Assembly: GCA_040954595.2 (NCBI GenBank) | Contig: CM082593.2 | Coordinates: 6,882,001 to 6,946,000, forward strand | Length of the DNA: 64,000 bases | Source of the DNA: Balanoglossus misakiensis | Lineage: Eukaryota; Hemichordata | Reading direction: 5' to 3' | Shown here: positions 13,110 through 24,458 of the stretch, piece by piece | Position numbering within the stretch: the first letter of the stretch is position 1 | How the letters are laid out: every line of letters starts with the position of its first letter | The notes under the pieces: generated by a model | What the model was told of the DNA's origin: nothing | Databases searched by the model: none | Seen by the model: the letters and a program-made list of their open reading frames with translations, nothing else | Position numbers and translations under genes: made by a program

Positions 13110-16100
13110 AACAATAACAAAATTACTGAGTTCCCTGTGTTAAATTAAGATAAGCATGCATAGTCAATCCAGATTTTAGTCTCAAGTATTTGAATGACTG
13201 ACACATGGTACTTCAACTAGGCATGACTTCAATGTCACAAGAACACAACAAACAACGTTCCTCATCTATGAACAATCATCAATCACATAAATTGATATAG
13301 CCAAGACTGGTTTCTTTTGTTGTATATTTTGATAGGTACTGTACTGTACATACCCTTGTTGATTTGGTTTTGACTGTTTCGTCTTCTTTGCTTTCTTCTT
13401 CTCTTTTCTCGTCTGTTTCTTCTTCTTCTATTTCATCTTCATCTTCTGATGTAAAGGGCATTGTACTTTGCGTTCTGTTGCTCAAAGGAATGACTTGTGT
13501 GGCCTGTGAAATTAAAATTGAAGAGACAACCCAAATCAATGAACAGACAGCAGTGATTAACGATACAATCAAACCTGATAAACTGACAACAGTAATGTTA
13601 TCTTTGGCTAGATAAACTTGGTGCAGAATGAGTGTGAATAAAACCAAAATATACCAACTAATAATGCAATGGTAAAATTATAATTATAATTAATTTTCAT
13701 GACATCTCTCTGAGACAGAATATTGATTTCATTTTACAATCTCAATCATTTCATCATCTTTCATTTATCAAGTAGTTACACATCATTCAATTTACTGGGA
13801 CATTTTAATTACTGTAGTTCTAAATGCTGCTCACGTTTCGAGACATAATGTAGATAATCACAGTCCCTCCATACACTGAGAAAATACAGCAAGACAATTT
13901 TAATTGTGAGTAATGTCATCTGTAGCTATTACAAGGATAAGGCAGACTTTATATGGGCCAGGGGGGGGGGGGGGGTAGAGTTACTCCCATCCCATAGAAA
14001 AGCTGTCCAGAATGTGTTAGTCTAGTCAAATGAATTAACTCAACTTCACATCTTTTGGCCAAGACGCAGGACACACTTCGGGGATTCGAGTCTGATAGTC
14101 GGTCTGGCTGTGGCTACATTTTTTGTGTGGGTCAATTTCAATTGTCACAAAATGACTTTGGCCTCCCTCAGTGACACGGACACTTGTCACGGACACTGGG
14201 ACAGAATCTGTTACAAAGAAATCTTGCTGACTCTGCAGTAGTGTGGGTCTCACTGACCATTATAATCGCCGGTTTGAAATCTGATACACCGTAAACACAG
14301 CTTCAGTAAACCAATCAGTTCTCCAATCGATTCAGCGCGCTAAAACGTGTGATATTGGTAACACAGCCTCTGTAATGTGAATCCAGTATGACAGTGTTCC
14401 TACGTGCAATTTCGGTAAATACTGTAAAACAGGTTATTTTCGTGAGCAATACATTTTCGCGAAATACGCAAGAGCCAAACAAAAACGTGAAAATAAAAAG
14501 TCGCGTAAAATGTTTTTTGGCGCTAACGATGCAGTTATAGTGAAATACGAGAACGTGAAAAACATTCCTTGCGTAACAGTTGCTTCTTCTGATATCACGA
14601 AAATTTCCTGTTGCGAAAATTACCCGTTTTACAGTACCAAAAAGTAGAGCACAGAATCGCAATGGATGTGTATACGGTAGTTGTATAAAGACCCACCTTG
14701 CGTTTCAACAAAGCCAGATAGAGTAACAATGCATGGTCCTCCACATTCCCACTAATGACATCAGCTGGGCTGTGAATACAGATTATAGAGTTTATTCAAC
14801 CAGAACGGCTTAACTTCCACTGTTAATTATATCAAAACTCATTAGTATGTACATCAGCAAGTATTTCCAAATCATTGTCTTGCAAATTACAGAAACCTTG
14901 TCAGGTGAAAATGTGACCCTGCCAACCAAGGTGAAATCAAATCTACAAAAGTAACGAAATTACACAGAAAAAATTATGTCCTGTTCACTACACTGCTATA
15001 ATTGACCAGCACTATCTGTGATGATAATTCAATATTTTACCTCAAAAATGATTTTTTAATTCCAAGTTTGTCTTCAGCTTCAATCAAAGCATTTGTCAAA
15101 TTCATAACATGCTTCTCCTGAAAATTAAAAAAAAAATTAAATAAATTTCTCTGAACTGTAATGATGGATGACAGCAGTCTGACATAGATAAATTGTTGAA
15201 CTGCAAGGTACATTGTAAACATTTTTTCTGACATCTGTTGAGTTTGCGTTTTTAAGTGAATTCTGTCTGTCTGTCTGTCTGTCCGTCTCTCTTTCAACCT
15301 CAAAAGAAAAGCTGCTTTTTTTCAAGATTTAACTCTGACCTACCTCATTATTATCACGGAAATCAAAAGGACAGAATTTATAGATCAAACTAGAGAGGTA
15401 GTTGTTGTTACAGAAACTGCAAAAAAAAAAACACACACACACAAAATAACAGGAAAATTAACTCTTTCCAAGACTTTGTCAGAATTAATTTGTTGATGTT
15501 CACAGAACTATTCTGATTTTACATCTAGAAAAGGATGCTCAGAAGTTTTTAATTCTTTGCACTTTCTCAGGAACGAATGATGTATGCACTTTGTTCACTT
15601 TGATAGGGAGTCATTTCATAATCACATTCAGACGTCGACAATATTGAGTAATGCAAACATAAATACACAAAGGCCCCCTAGTGTGCCAAGACACAGGGTG
15701 CATATGCTCAGTCATTTAAAAGTCTATTACTGTCAAACAAACAATATTACATTATTTTTTATATAATTGCTTAGTATTTTATAATGTGTGTATAAGAACT
15801 CACTTGACTGCTAATGTTGTGTTCGGATCTATTTTTGAGTTAGTCAGTTCTTCGCCGCACCATTGGAGTAGAAGTTTCTTTCCAATCCACACGGTTCTCT
15901 GATAAGATGTTCTCGCTGCCAAAAAATAAAGTAATTTTTCAACATAGGTATGGCCAGCTTCTAAATCACTGACCAGATATCTACCCCTGCAAACTTGTGC
16001 GTGACACCCATAGGATTTCAGATAGCTGACCCAATAGAGACTATATACACACATCTCTGGAGAAAACTTGCAGTCACTGATTTTTGACAACTTCACTGGC

Positions 16101-19100
16101 GATAGCTCACTTCAAGAAGCCTGTTTCTATGTGTATCCACAAAATATAGTCATACAGACTAAAATTGACTGCTAGACATTAAAACTATCGATGGCTTGAC
16201 CCAGAAATCGAGTATCCTTGGAAAAGCTCGTAACGACACCAAACTTGATCCACATACCTTGTGTGTGTATCGTAAAATGCAGAATCAATGCCCACATCAC
16301 ATCCAGAATCCCCTTCAATTCACCATCAACAATGGCTAATAATAATAAAACACAAAAGACATTAAGAGCTGTTAGACCCCTGCTCCAGCATGTCTTTGTC
16401 ATCAAGTTTTATTTTACGACACTTAATCAGACAGTTACACCTTAACATTAAATTGAAGATGAAGACATTGAATGGCCAAACTCAAGTTGATGTCTGAATT
16501 TTGGCCACTGGTGGCGCTAGCATGTTCTATCCATGTCCAAATACGGAGGTTCAAAGCACATATTACCGCAGTTATAGTAATTCTTAAATACAACTTTATG
16601 TGCATTTCACACATAACAATGTATATTTTAGGCTTCATTGTTACTTTGACTTTCAATTCTGACCTTTTGCCGTTGTTTTCACTTGAACGTTCCTCTCCAG
16701 GAGATAATCAAGAACCGCCTGCACTGTAACCATGGCATCCTGATTAGCTGGGCCCTGTCAGAGGAAAGACAGATTTCAACATTTCATCAGATTCTCAGGC
16801 AGATGAAAATCAGATGTTGAGTTGGCTCGATCTTTGTATTTGATGGTTCTTACCAAGAGAGTTTCTGAAACTGTCTCTTCAATCAACTGCTGCTTTTCAT
16901 CCCTCACACACAAATGATTTCAATTTTACATTTTGTTTCTCGAGATGGCCGTCTGTAAAACTTGGACTGACAATCCTTATGAAGTCATTTTCCCCCCAAA
17001 AAATATTTCAGAGTCCTCCGTTACTCACGTGTGTCTCATCTTGCAGTGAGCTACCATTTAACAGATCAAGTAACTTGCAGAAAACTTTGCCATCTCGCAA
17101 CTGGTGGAATCCATCAATGATGTCATCATCTTCGTGCAAAATGCTGTTGGCCCAGCCAAGGTACATCTGGGTACAAAACATTGTTATTCCCATTTAAAGG
17201 GGCACATTGAGTTTAGTGAATTAACATTAAATCCATGTGAATTTGGTCTTGGTGCATCACTAAACACTGTAGGACAAAAATCAATGGGGAAACACTGGTT
17301 TGATCAATTTTGCTCCAAAAACCAAAACCAAACCAGACCATCAGTATGTAACTGCATTTTTTTATAAAATGTAGGCAGCTAAACTGAAATACAATACGTC
17401 ACGATATGAACTTTGTCCTGATGTACATTTAAATACAGCCCTCTGATCAGCAATTGCTGCAGATCAGTATTTTATTAAACTAAACTAAAAATGTCAACTA
17501 CTTGTAAAAAGGCATGCTCAACATACAAATTTAGCTGCTCATAATTCTCCAGAGTTGACAACTCATGCTGTGTCAATATAAGCACTTTGTCACACAACTA
17601 TATTAATATCAGCTTCAATTAATAGTATTCTGGTGACAGGATATGGGTCTATATTGAAATGAAATATTAGATTAGCGTCAGATTGAGCAATTTCCTGGAC
17701 GGAATGGCCAGCAATGTAGGGTTGATGGAATTTTATATATACATCAATTCCCTGACTGAAAGAGGAATCATTTGTGGAGAGGTGTTGTTTCTGGGGGTTG
17801 TTCACTTGTGGTATTTTGGGATCAAGACATGGCATTGGAAGATGAATGGCTAGGGAGTGGGAAAATGCAAAAAAAAAAAAAAACTGGAGAGAAAGTGTGA
17901 AGGAACAAGGAGAAAATTAATATGTAGAACAAATTTTACAGAATTGTCACTTACTTACTAATTAGTATTATAATATACCTCATGCTAATACTGTGCCGTG
18001 ATTCGCCAGAATCCGTCACGTGATAGGAAAATAGAATCGACTAAGAACCGCTAGGGAAATAGCAGAACAAATATAAACTGGTCACGTGACCAACGTGAGT
18101 GCGCAGACTCGGTCACGACAATCAGCGTCGCGTCGTCTGACACAATGGCCACCGCGGAAGATGTCGTCTGCCAACCTCAAGAGAAAATTGCAAGATTTTC
18201 CCAGCTGTTAGCATGAGGTTAATTATAAAACACCTATAGCCTGGCCTATATTCGGGCCATAGCAGCCGTTTTTACCCCCTCGTGACTGTGAGTTACCAGA
18301 ATCATATGCTATTTCCCTCAGCCTGCGGCCTCGGGAAATAGCATATGATTCTGGTAACTCACAGCCCCTCGGGTGTAATAAACGGCCGCTATGGCCCTCA
18401 TGGCCAGGCAATAGGTGTTCATTATAAACTGTCATAGGGCTATTTTTCTGTATAATATATCAAATTTATAATTAGTACCCTTACAAATTCAAAATCAATA
18501 TACTGCCACTGGTGAATGCAAATATCAATCTCAAAACACTTACAGACTGAAGTTTTTTTTTTTTTTTTCAATTAACCTTTAAAATTTGTTCCCAAGTTAT
18601 GTGTATCATAAATATTTTTCAGTCAATATAATACTGTGTTACAGGAATATGAACATAAAACTGCCATTGTAAGCTATGACTGTGTGGTATTTCAAATTCT
18701 AGTCCCCAAGCTGCTATATTTCTATTGTCAGGGATGAATGAACACTTCAAATCTGTTTCCATGGTGACGTCACAGCTGCGATATCCAAGCATATTTTTTT
18801 AAATGTCACAGATCGCAATGATTCCCCACTGATCATCAAAATGCAATGAACTTTATCAGTGTTTCTATTTTTTTTCCACTTCAAAATTAGCTTGTTAGCT
18901 TCTTGGCACAAATTCAAATCATCTGCTACCAAACCATGACAACTAATTCAATGTTTGGCATAAGCCTATTTGTTTGTTTGTTCAGCCTTTATTTGCAAGA
19001 AATTATCCAAAGCCTATGGTATTTACGTGGTATTGACACAATATTTAGTTTTTTGATCTTATATAAACCTTGCTTCACATTTTCCCTGGCACTAGTACAA

Positions 19101-20197
19101 ATGTGATATTTTTAATACAAATAGGCTATGCCTCTTATAGATAATACCAGGTTAACCCCTGACCGGGTCAAAGGTCGCAAAACACACGCCAACACCCCAC
19201 ACAGTTGTTAGGGTCTATGGCGTCCATTGACGGTTTTACCGGGATACTAAACACATATTGATTACCAATCAGTGTAACTCTTAAAACAGACAGAGGCTAT
19301 TCTATTGATCTCGGGATAATTTACAGTGTTAGCCTGGCCTAACTATTGTGTTTCAAAGTTTTGTTATGGGAACACATGAGGACATGTTAGGTCAACGCTG
19401 TATACGGACGCAACCTAGAAATACTGTTGAAAATTTGCATTAAAGGCCTGGCTTCTAATCCCAGGGTTCCTCCCAAGAGCCATTTAAGATTTCAATGGCC
19501 TGAGTTCCTAACTCATGCTTTTCTAATTTTTTTTTTTTTTTACAAAATCAAAGCCATACATCCCTCCATAGTTCAGGAAATCATATTTTTATTTCCATTG
19601 GTCAAACACAAGAATTGCTTGATCCCTATATTCTGTGTACCCCTACATTTTACACGAGAAATTGCTTCAAATTATTAAAAGGCCAAGTTTCAGAGCCACA
19701 TGAAACAAACAAGCAACTTGTAACACACACATAGAGGAGAAATAACACATAGAGGAGAAATTGTTAATGAATTATAAACTTTTTTTTTCTGGGAAATTAA
19801 AAATCTATTTTCTTACAGTGTGTAGAGAAATAACCAGTGATTTGCAATACAGAAATTGTGATTTGTTATATCTTCCTGAAATAAGGATGATTTTGTTCAA
19901 TCATACTTACAAAATTAATTTACCATTAATGCTTAAAGGAAATGCAAAACTCATTATAAATGCTACTCAACTGTTTAAGATATTCCTTCATAATCTTACT
20001 AGAAGTAGAACCACTTTTGGACTTGAGAGGCTAAAATTGAGTGGACAGATTTTAGACTTATTCAGCCTATTAAAAGGCATTATTTTTCATGATGTGGCCA
20101 ATAGAGTGTACAAAAAGAAGATAAAACGTTGTCGCTAAGAATATTTGTGTCACATAGGCACACAGTAACATACCTGCAGTACAGAGCTGAAGGCCAT
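2893..20197 (-). CDS. Tandem CH-domain, coiled-coil protein (13 coding exons found)
   Basis: Coding exons on the minus strand in gene order: 20174-20197, 17029-17166, 16664-16754, 16258-16335, 15804-15915, 15344-15416, 15041-15117, 14697-14769, 13354-13503, 10706-10760, 9504-9569, 8543-8723, 2893-6623. Each has AG/GT borders and phases agree everywhere except between 13354-13503 (ends phase 0) and 10706-10760 (needs phase 2), so one small exon was probably missed there. The product is at least 1,616 residues. It begins MAFSSVLQMYLGWANS, followed by CH1 (about 9-113), CH2 (about 118-222), an acidic Glu-rich linker (about 223-272), short coiled-coil exons, a long coiled coil and a disordered tail. 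CH1 keeps LRDGKVFCKLLDLL and the filamin-like AIVDG..K.IL..MWALILHF segment. Tandem CH pairs of this type usually bind F-actin, so a cytoskeletal crosslinker is the likely role (inference). I do not recognise a named orthologue; cortexillin has a similar layout. Confidence 0.85.
6722..6906. mobile_element. TTAA-flanked miniature inverted-repeat element (family A, copy 1)
   Basis: The ends read AGGTATACGGTCACC and, as reverse complement of the right end, AGGTACACAGTCACC (two mismatches). TTAA lies immediately outside both ends (6718-6721 and 6907-6910), as for piggyBac-type insertion. It is 185 bp with no coding capacity and lies in the last intron of the CH-domain gene. A diverged relative lies at about 27729-27907. 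Confidence 0.7.
6990..7002. promoter_or_regulatory. Perfect DR1 nuclear-receptor motif
   Basis: TGACCTTTGACCT is the reverse complement of AGGTCA-A-AGGTCA, the DR1 consensus bound by RXR heterodimers and HNF4-type receptors. It is intronic, and single motifs of this length are expected by chance at low frequency. A near match (TAACCTTTGACCT) lies at 34644-34656 in intron 1 of the plus-strand SLC9B gene. Confidence 0.3.
11852..13139. mobile_element. 1.29-kb palindromic (foldback) element with 7-bp target duplication
   Basis: The left arm (11852-12427) and right arm (12585-13139) are near-identical reverse complements around a 157-bp spacer. They differ by a few substitutions and by the length of a (GTT)n/(AAC)n tract near each end. 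The termini are CACAGGGAACTCAGTAATTT in inverted orientation. TTAAATT directly flanks both ends (11845-11851 and 13140-13146), which is good evidence of insertion as a unit. No transposase frame is present; the 122-residue open frame at 12317-12685 spans arm-spacer-arm and is a by-product. Each arm has a CCAAT-box-like GACCAATCGG near the spacer. The element lies in the intron where one exon of the CH-domain gene is unaccounted for. Confidence 0.85.
14422..14634. mobile_element. TA-flanked MITE (Tc1/mariner-like), copy 1
   Basis: It starts CTGTAAAACAGGTTATTTTC and ends with an inverted version (AAAATTACCCGTTTTACAG), with TA immediately outside both ends. Interior CG-containing words such as TTCGCGAAATACGC recur in the second copy at 37838-38046. 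It has no coding capacity. It sits in the CH-domain gene intron between exons 13354-13503 and 14697-14769. Confidence 0.75.
14697..17166 (-). other. Seven exons encoding the tandem CH (actin-binding type) domain pair
   Basis: CH1 is built from 17029-17166 (WANSILHEDDDIIDGFHQLR...), 16664-16754 (ANQDAMVTVQAVLDYLLERN) and 16258-16335 (IVDGELKGILDVMWALILHF). CH2 is built from 15804-15915 (RTVWIGKKLLLQWC), 15344-15416 (NNNYLSSLIYKFCPFDF), 15041-15117 (NLTNALIEAEDKLGI) and 14697-14769 (PADVISGNVEDHALLLYL). All internal splice phases match (0,1,1,1,2,0,2,0). CH2 lacks the usual Trp-x-x-Gly of the central helix (FxxDWxxG in filamin), so its fold may be kept while actin contacts are weakened. The donor after 16664 is GTCAGA, the weakest of the set, but the phase supports it. 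Confidence 0.85.
15261..15288. repeat. (CTGT)n microsatellite
   Basis: About six CTGT units in an intron of the CH-domain gene, slightly interrupted at the right end. Confidence 0.8.
18223..18427. mobile_element. 205-bp palindromic MITE
   Basis: Both arms run about 90 bp around a short GC-rich loop (about 18319-18333). The near-identical central arm is GGGAAATAGCATATGATTCT and its complement. Outer ends read AACACCTATxGCCTGGCC in inverted orientation, and TTATAA occurs at both edges (possible target duplication). It lies in intron 1 of the CH-domain gene, directly right of a GC-rich block at about 18000-18210. Confidence 0.7.
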
Positions 20198-20245
20198 TAT
20201 GATCGTCTACATCTGTCTTCACCCGTCGAACATACCTACTTCCCG
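20174..20245 (-). promoter_or_regulatory. Exon with start codon of the CH-domain gene; upstream uORF
   Basis: On the minus strand an acceptor-like TTTTGCAG precedes 20245, and a GTATGT donor follows 20174. The only start that joins in phase to exon 17029-17166 is the ATG at 20197 (MAFSSVLQ). Five codons of upstream open frame (MFDG then stop) lie in the leader, which may damp translation. This exon could be internal 5' UTR plus start, or the true first exon. Confidence 0.65.
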
Positions 20246-22277
20246 CTGCAAAACACGAGCAAAGAAACAACAATCACGACTGCAATTCAAAAGGTGATGT
20301 CTGACAAGAAAAGGTGTGTACAGACGAACGCTGGACAGGCTAGAGCTGATACAAACACCGACAACAAACTATTTGGCACCTTGACAAGTCCAACAAAAGG
20401 GGAAACTCCCATATGCATTCACCTGTGAGTAGACATCAATGGTGGTCAAACTTCTCTTTCTGTCGGTCGACAGACCCAGAAAGGCGTAATGTCTGAATTT
20501 ATTCGAAAAGATAATTGGAACTCATGCACTCCGATAGACTCGAGTGATTTTTACTTTTCTGAGTTACGGGTGCGCCAAAACAGGTTCAGTTTTGTGAAAA
20601 TAATAGGACCAAAGCTATACAAGTTAAAACTAAATATGTTTTCATATATATTTTTCTTTGTGAAGGCTCTGTCTTAAAATTGAACATTAAAATGCCCAGG
20701 GATTTCTGCAAGTGAAATGTTAATATAATATCAAACAAATATATAAGAGACTTAGAATAATACTAAAAATAATTTTGGTATTATAAATTGCAAAAAAACT
20801 CCATTCATGAAACCCAATCCTAAAGAATGAGGTACTGATTTTTTTAAAACAAAAATTATGCAAATATAAAAAGTCACACATTATACACTGAAAATTTAAC
20901 AATTATTGATAGAAAATTTATGAAGTTTTTTTCGAAATGTGGCGCCACTATACGAAGATTTAAAACTTGCCCATAGCACAACCCCCTACACACTGAACAC
21001 CTCTGGAATGTGTAACACTGCCAGCTAGATCTACTGTTGTTAACACAATAATCTTTGTGTACGAAACATGTGAACTACAAGCCCGAGACAAGCATGTACA
21101 AACATCCCCATTAGAATACTGGGATCTCACCTCTGCATGGCGTACCAAAAATTTCCACAGGAATACTGCTAATTAGTCCCGTCCTGTGCAAGAAATGGCA
21201 CAACTTTTATGGAGATGTCGTTTTTTGCTTCTCAGTGCCTTGTCTTTGTAGAATAGAAGCAGGCCTTTCAGTTGTAAAGTAATTACCCTAAGTAGTTTTA
21301 CCGGTCATTCATGGACATGTAGTGACTTGTTGAATAGAAACGGTGCTCTTGCAGAGTGTCAGTTTATAATATCCTTCAGTTATCCCCAAGTGATGATTGG
21401 CCTATTCAGCCGATTATATGCTTAGGAAGAGGATTTTTACGACAAAAAAGGTAAATTTTTCGTCAAGGAATAATAAAATCCGAAAGTGCACCACTGGAGT
21501 CTTAACCACATTTAGCAACTGTAAAGTTACTGAAAAACTATGCTGGTATGATTATCGGTGGTAGTTGACATTGTGTTGGCATGGCAACATAGATATTCAA
21601 AAGAAACAAGTATGAGCTACATAAATATGTTTTATTCCTGACAGCATGCGGGCATGGAAATTCTTTACTTCTGATAGCACAACAGAAATGGAATATTTTG
21701 TCTATGGCAACTTGTCAAATTCAATAGCGATTCAACAAGTTCAACAATTACTGTCCGCTATCATATCAAGATAATGACTGTAACCTTGGTAAAACTTTAA
21801 CGAAGTTATATACTGCCGCGCAAAAATTAAACTGGTCCGTCACAAACTTTGAACCCTTGTTTATATACGGACCGAGTGTAACGTGTCTCTACAAACAATT
21901 TAATTTTCGTTCGGCCTTTATCCCAGATCGGTCAAAAATGAAATGGTGGTTGTCGTAAAAAATACCCATTCTAGTGTACAATGAACCCATTTTGCCCGGA
22001 GACGTAAAAAGTCAAACAGTCAACAAGACTCTTCAAAACACGACATGCAGAAACGTGTCCCTCCCCCACCTAGCACCTCCACTCCCAGACCTCCACTGTG
22101 CGATCCCCCGGGGTTCGTGGTTTGAAGGCCGGTGTTTAAATTAAAAAGGCCGAAAATAGTTATTTTAACAGTCTGAAAGAGTCTGGCTAGATTTACGCGA
22201 TCAACGACACGAACCTCAGTTACAGATCAAAGTCATACTCCTTTCAGATCGTACTCGCACGTTGACCATCGTTTTAA

Positions 22278-23263
22278 GGTAGTTGGAAAGGCTATTTTTG
22301 AAGCAAATTCTCTCAATGTTTGTGAATTTATTTTCACAAGTTAGAATAAAGATAATGACTTGAAATTTGCAGCATGTGTTCTTAACAAACTAAAAAGTGA
22401 GGGAAAAATATGACTGTAAAAATATCTGCTAAAATTATGAAATTTGATACGCCTAAATATAAATATTCATAATTTTACAAAATATTGATTGAATCTTGAC
22501 ATGTTTTCACAAATTATTGAATAATTTGTATTCATTTTAATATGAAGCAACCCCTCCAGCAATGTATGGGACACTTTCAGCAAAAACTTATTTTTTTCAA
22601 AGTTATCACTCAGGAAAACACAGTTTTTGTTGATATTTTGTATACAACTTTAACGTGCTGCCAAAACACAACGGGAAAACTTATGAAAAAACTGTCCCGT
22701 AAAATTGTTCTTTGGGATGTCCCGAGCCTTTCCTGAAAGTTTCATGATAAAAAAAATATCTGGCATACCTATTCAATCACAAATAAAAACCATTACATTA
22801 TGGCGAAGGGCAGAAAAGTAGCGAAATACGCAAAGTTTAGCGGCAGTTCACGGCGAAGGATCGCATTTATCTGGGTCAAACGCTTTTCCGCTGGCTTTTC
22901 GGGTTCTCTAGAAATGCAAAAATGTCCATAATTTGGCAGCCTTTAATAAACAAGCAAGGTTATCTATCGTTGAAAATTGCAAGAATCAGTGTTTGCAAGT
23001 TACATTTAAATGCCCTTGGCTAGGGGAACCCGTCCTTGTGCGCATAGCCTAGGAGAAGTCTTCCCCTAGAGGGCGCTCAAATAAGGCTCCCTAGCTTCCT
23101 TGCCAGATGAATGAAATTAGGTATCATAAAACCAGCCATATCTTGTTACACGTTTATTGCCCCGAATTTTTTATGAGTTTAATTTTTCTCTAATACATTT
23201 CTAGATATAAATTCAGTGTTTTTAAATGAAATTTTAACTGACGCCCTAGCCTTTCCAACTACC
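22278..23263. mobile_element. 986-bp TTAA-flanked inverted-repeat element (non-autonomous, piggyBac-like)
   Basis: The left end GGTAGTTGGAAAGGCTA and right end TAGCCTTTCCAACTACC are perfect 17-bp inverted repeats. TTAA abuts both (22274-22277 and 23264-23267). No long open frame lies inside, so it would need a transposase supplied in trans. The interior is AT-rich and carries a CTCF-like motif at 23063-23078 near its right end. Confidence 0.8.
23063..23078 (+). promoter_or_regulatory. CTCF-like motif inside a TTAA element
   Basis: CCCCTAGAGGGCGCTC lies within the 22278-23263 element, so it may have been brought in by transposition. Confidence 0.35.
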
Positions 23264-23373
23264 TTAAGTGGAAGTGATCAATCGATATGTACATAGCCCT
23301 TCACACGTTCTTATATACAAACCCCGGACTGGTGTCAGAAATCATTAAAGTTTTTCGCGGCTTAAATACTTAC

Positions 23374-23560
23374 CAATGAACTTTCCAGTGAGATCGCTAC
23401 ACTCTATAGTACTACAGTTGTTAGAACACTAGGCCGATTAATCACAATAGGGAAAACAGCTGACATAAACAAACGGCCATGTTGAATTATGGATGAACTC
23501 CGCGCTAAATCGCTTTTATGGGCGCGCTCCAAGCGTCCGCAGTCCGCGCGCGCGCCACGC
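23374..23560 (-). promoter_or_regulatory. Possible first (non-coding) exon and CpG-rich promoter of the CH-domain gene
   Basis: A strong minus-strand donor (CATTG|GTAAGT) sits at 23374. The DNA just upstream of it (about 23500-23600) is by far the most CpG-rich of this interval, with runs of CGCG. It would splice to the acceptor at 20245. The assignment is inferred from signals only; the 5' limit is arbitrary. Confidence 0.3.
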
Positions 23561-23686
23561 GCGGGTCAGACGCGAAGGGGGCGCACTTGTCAACCCGCCA
23601 GCACGTACGTAACTTCAAGTCAACAAAGTTTGACAAAATTAACTTTTGAACATTATCTACATCAAAAGTATACTTTTTCACCATTG

Positions 23687-23845
23687 TGACATATCAGTCA
23701 AACTTTGTTCACCACAAAGCAGAAACTCTTTGTCCGTCGACGTCCGTGCTGCGCTGGTAGTGATGGTAGCGACATATCAGTCAAACAGTTCTGAGTTCAA
23801 CACAAAGCAGAAACTCTTTGTCCGTCCGTGCTGGTAGTGATGGTT
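23687..23845. repeat. Two-copy direct tandem repeat, about 80 bp
   Basis: The words GACATATCAGTCAAAC, CACAAAGCAGAAACTCTTTG and TGGTAGTGATGGT occur twice in the same order, at about 23687-23766 and 23770-23845. Confidence 0.8.
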
Positions 23846-24442
23846 TTTAAATTTCTGTATAAATCAGTAATGAACAACGAGACCATATCAACTTTTTTTC
23901 TGTCGTTTTTCTTTAATTAACAATATCAACTGGACGATAGAAATCTATTTATAATGTAATACGCACACTTTCTTTGCAATGTCTTGGTTCGTGGCTGCAT
24001 TTGGAAAAATGCCATCAACGATCAAGAGCTTTTGTAGTAGTCTTTTCCAATTCTCAGACTGTCTTTGATGCTGTACTTGGAAGTTTTGGCCTCAGTCAAA
24101 AAAATCTTGTTAAACATTCGAGACAATTTAATTTTCACAATATAGTGATGTACATGATACCACAGTCCAAGTTAAAAGTACATTGCCATATACTCAAAGT
24201 TTTGTAAATTAATTTAATGGATCTATGAAGTTTTCAGGCAAGCTACACTGCTATCATGTGCAATTTTTCAGGGAAATTCAATGTTTTAAATACTGTGAGT
24301 GTACTGAAAGCAAAAGCGTGACAAGTTTATATATATGCGGGCATTGAACAATAAAATTGATAGTTGTTTGTAGAACGAAACTATTGTACATGAACTTATT
24401 AATTGCGTGTACGACTTCGAGCTCACAGACGGCATGTATGTT

Positions 24443-24458
24443 AGCGCCCTCAGTGGCG
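24443..24458 (-). promoter_or_regulatory. CTCF-like motif
   Basis: The minus strand reads CGCCACTGAGGGCGCT, close to the CTCF core, 1.4 kb downstream of the SLC9B-a stop. Confidence 0.4.

Noticed and set aside
11845-13146. TTAA (4-bp) target site for the large palindrome
   Set aside because: With TTAA the ends would be unequal by three bases; the 7-bp TTAAATT gives symmetrical CACAGGG ends.
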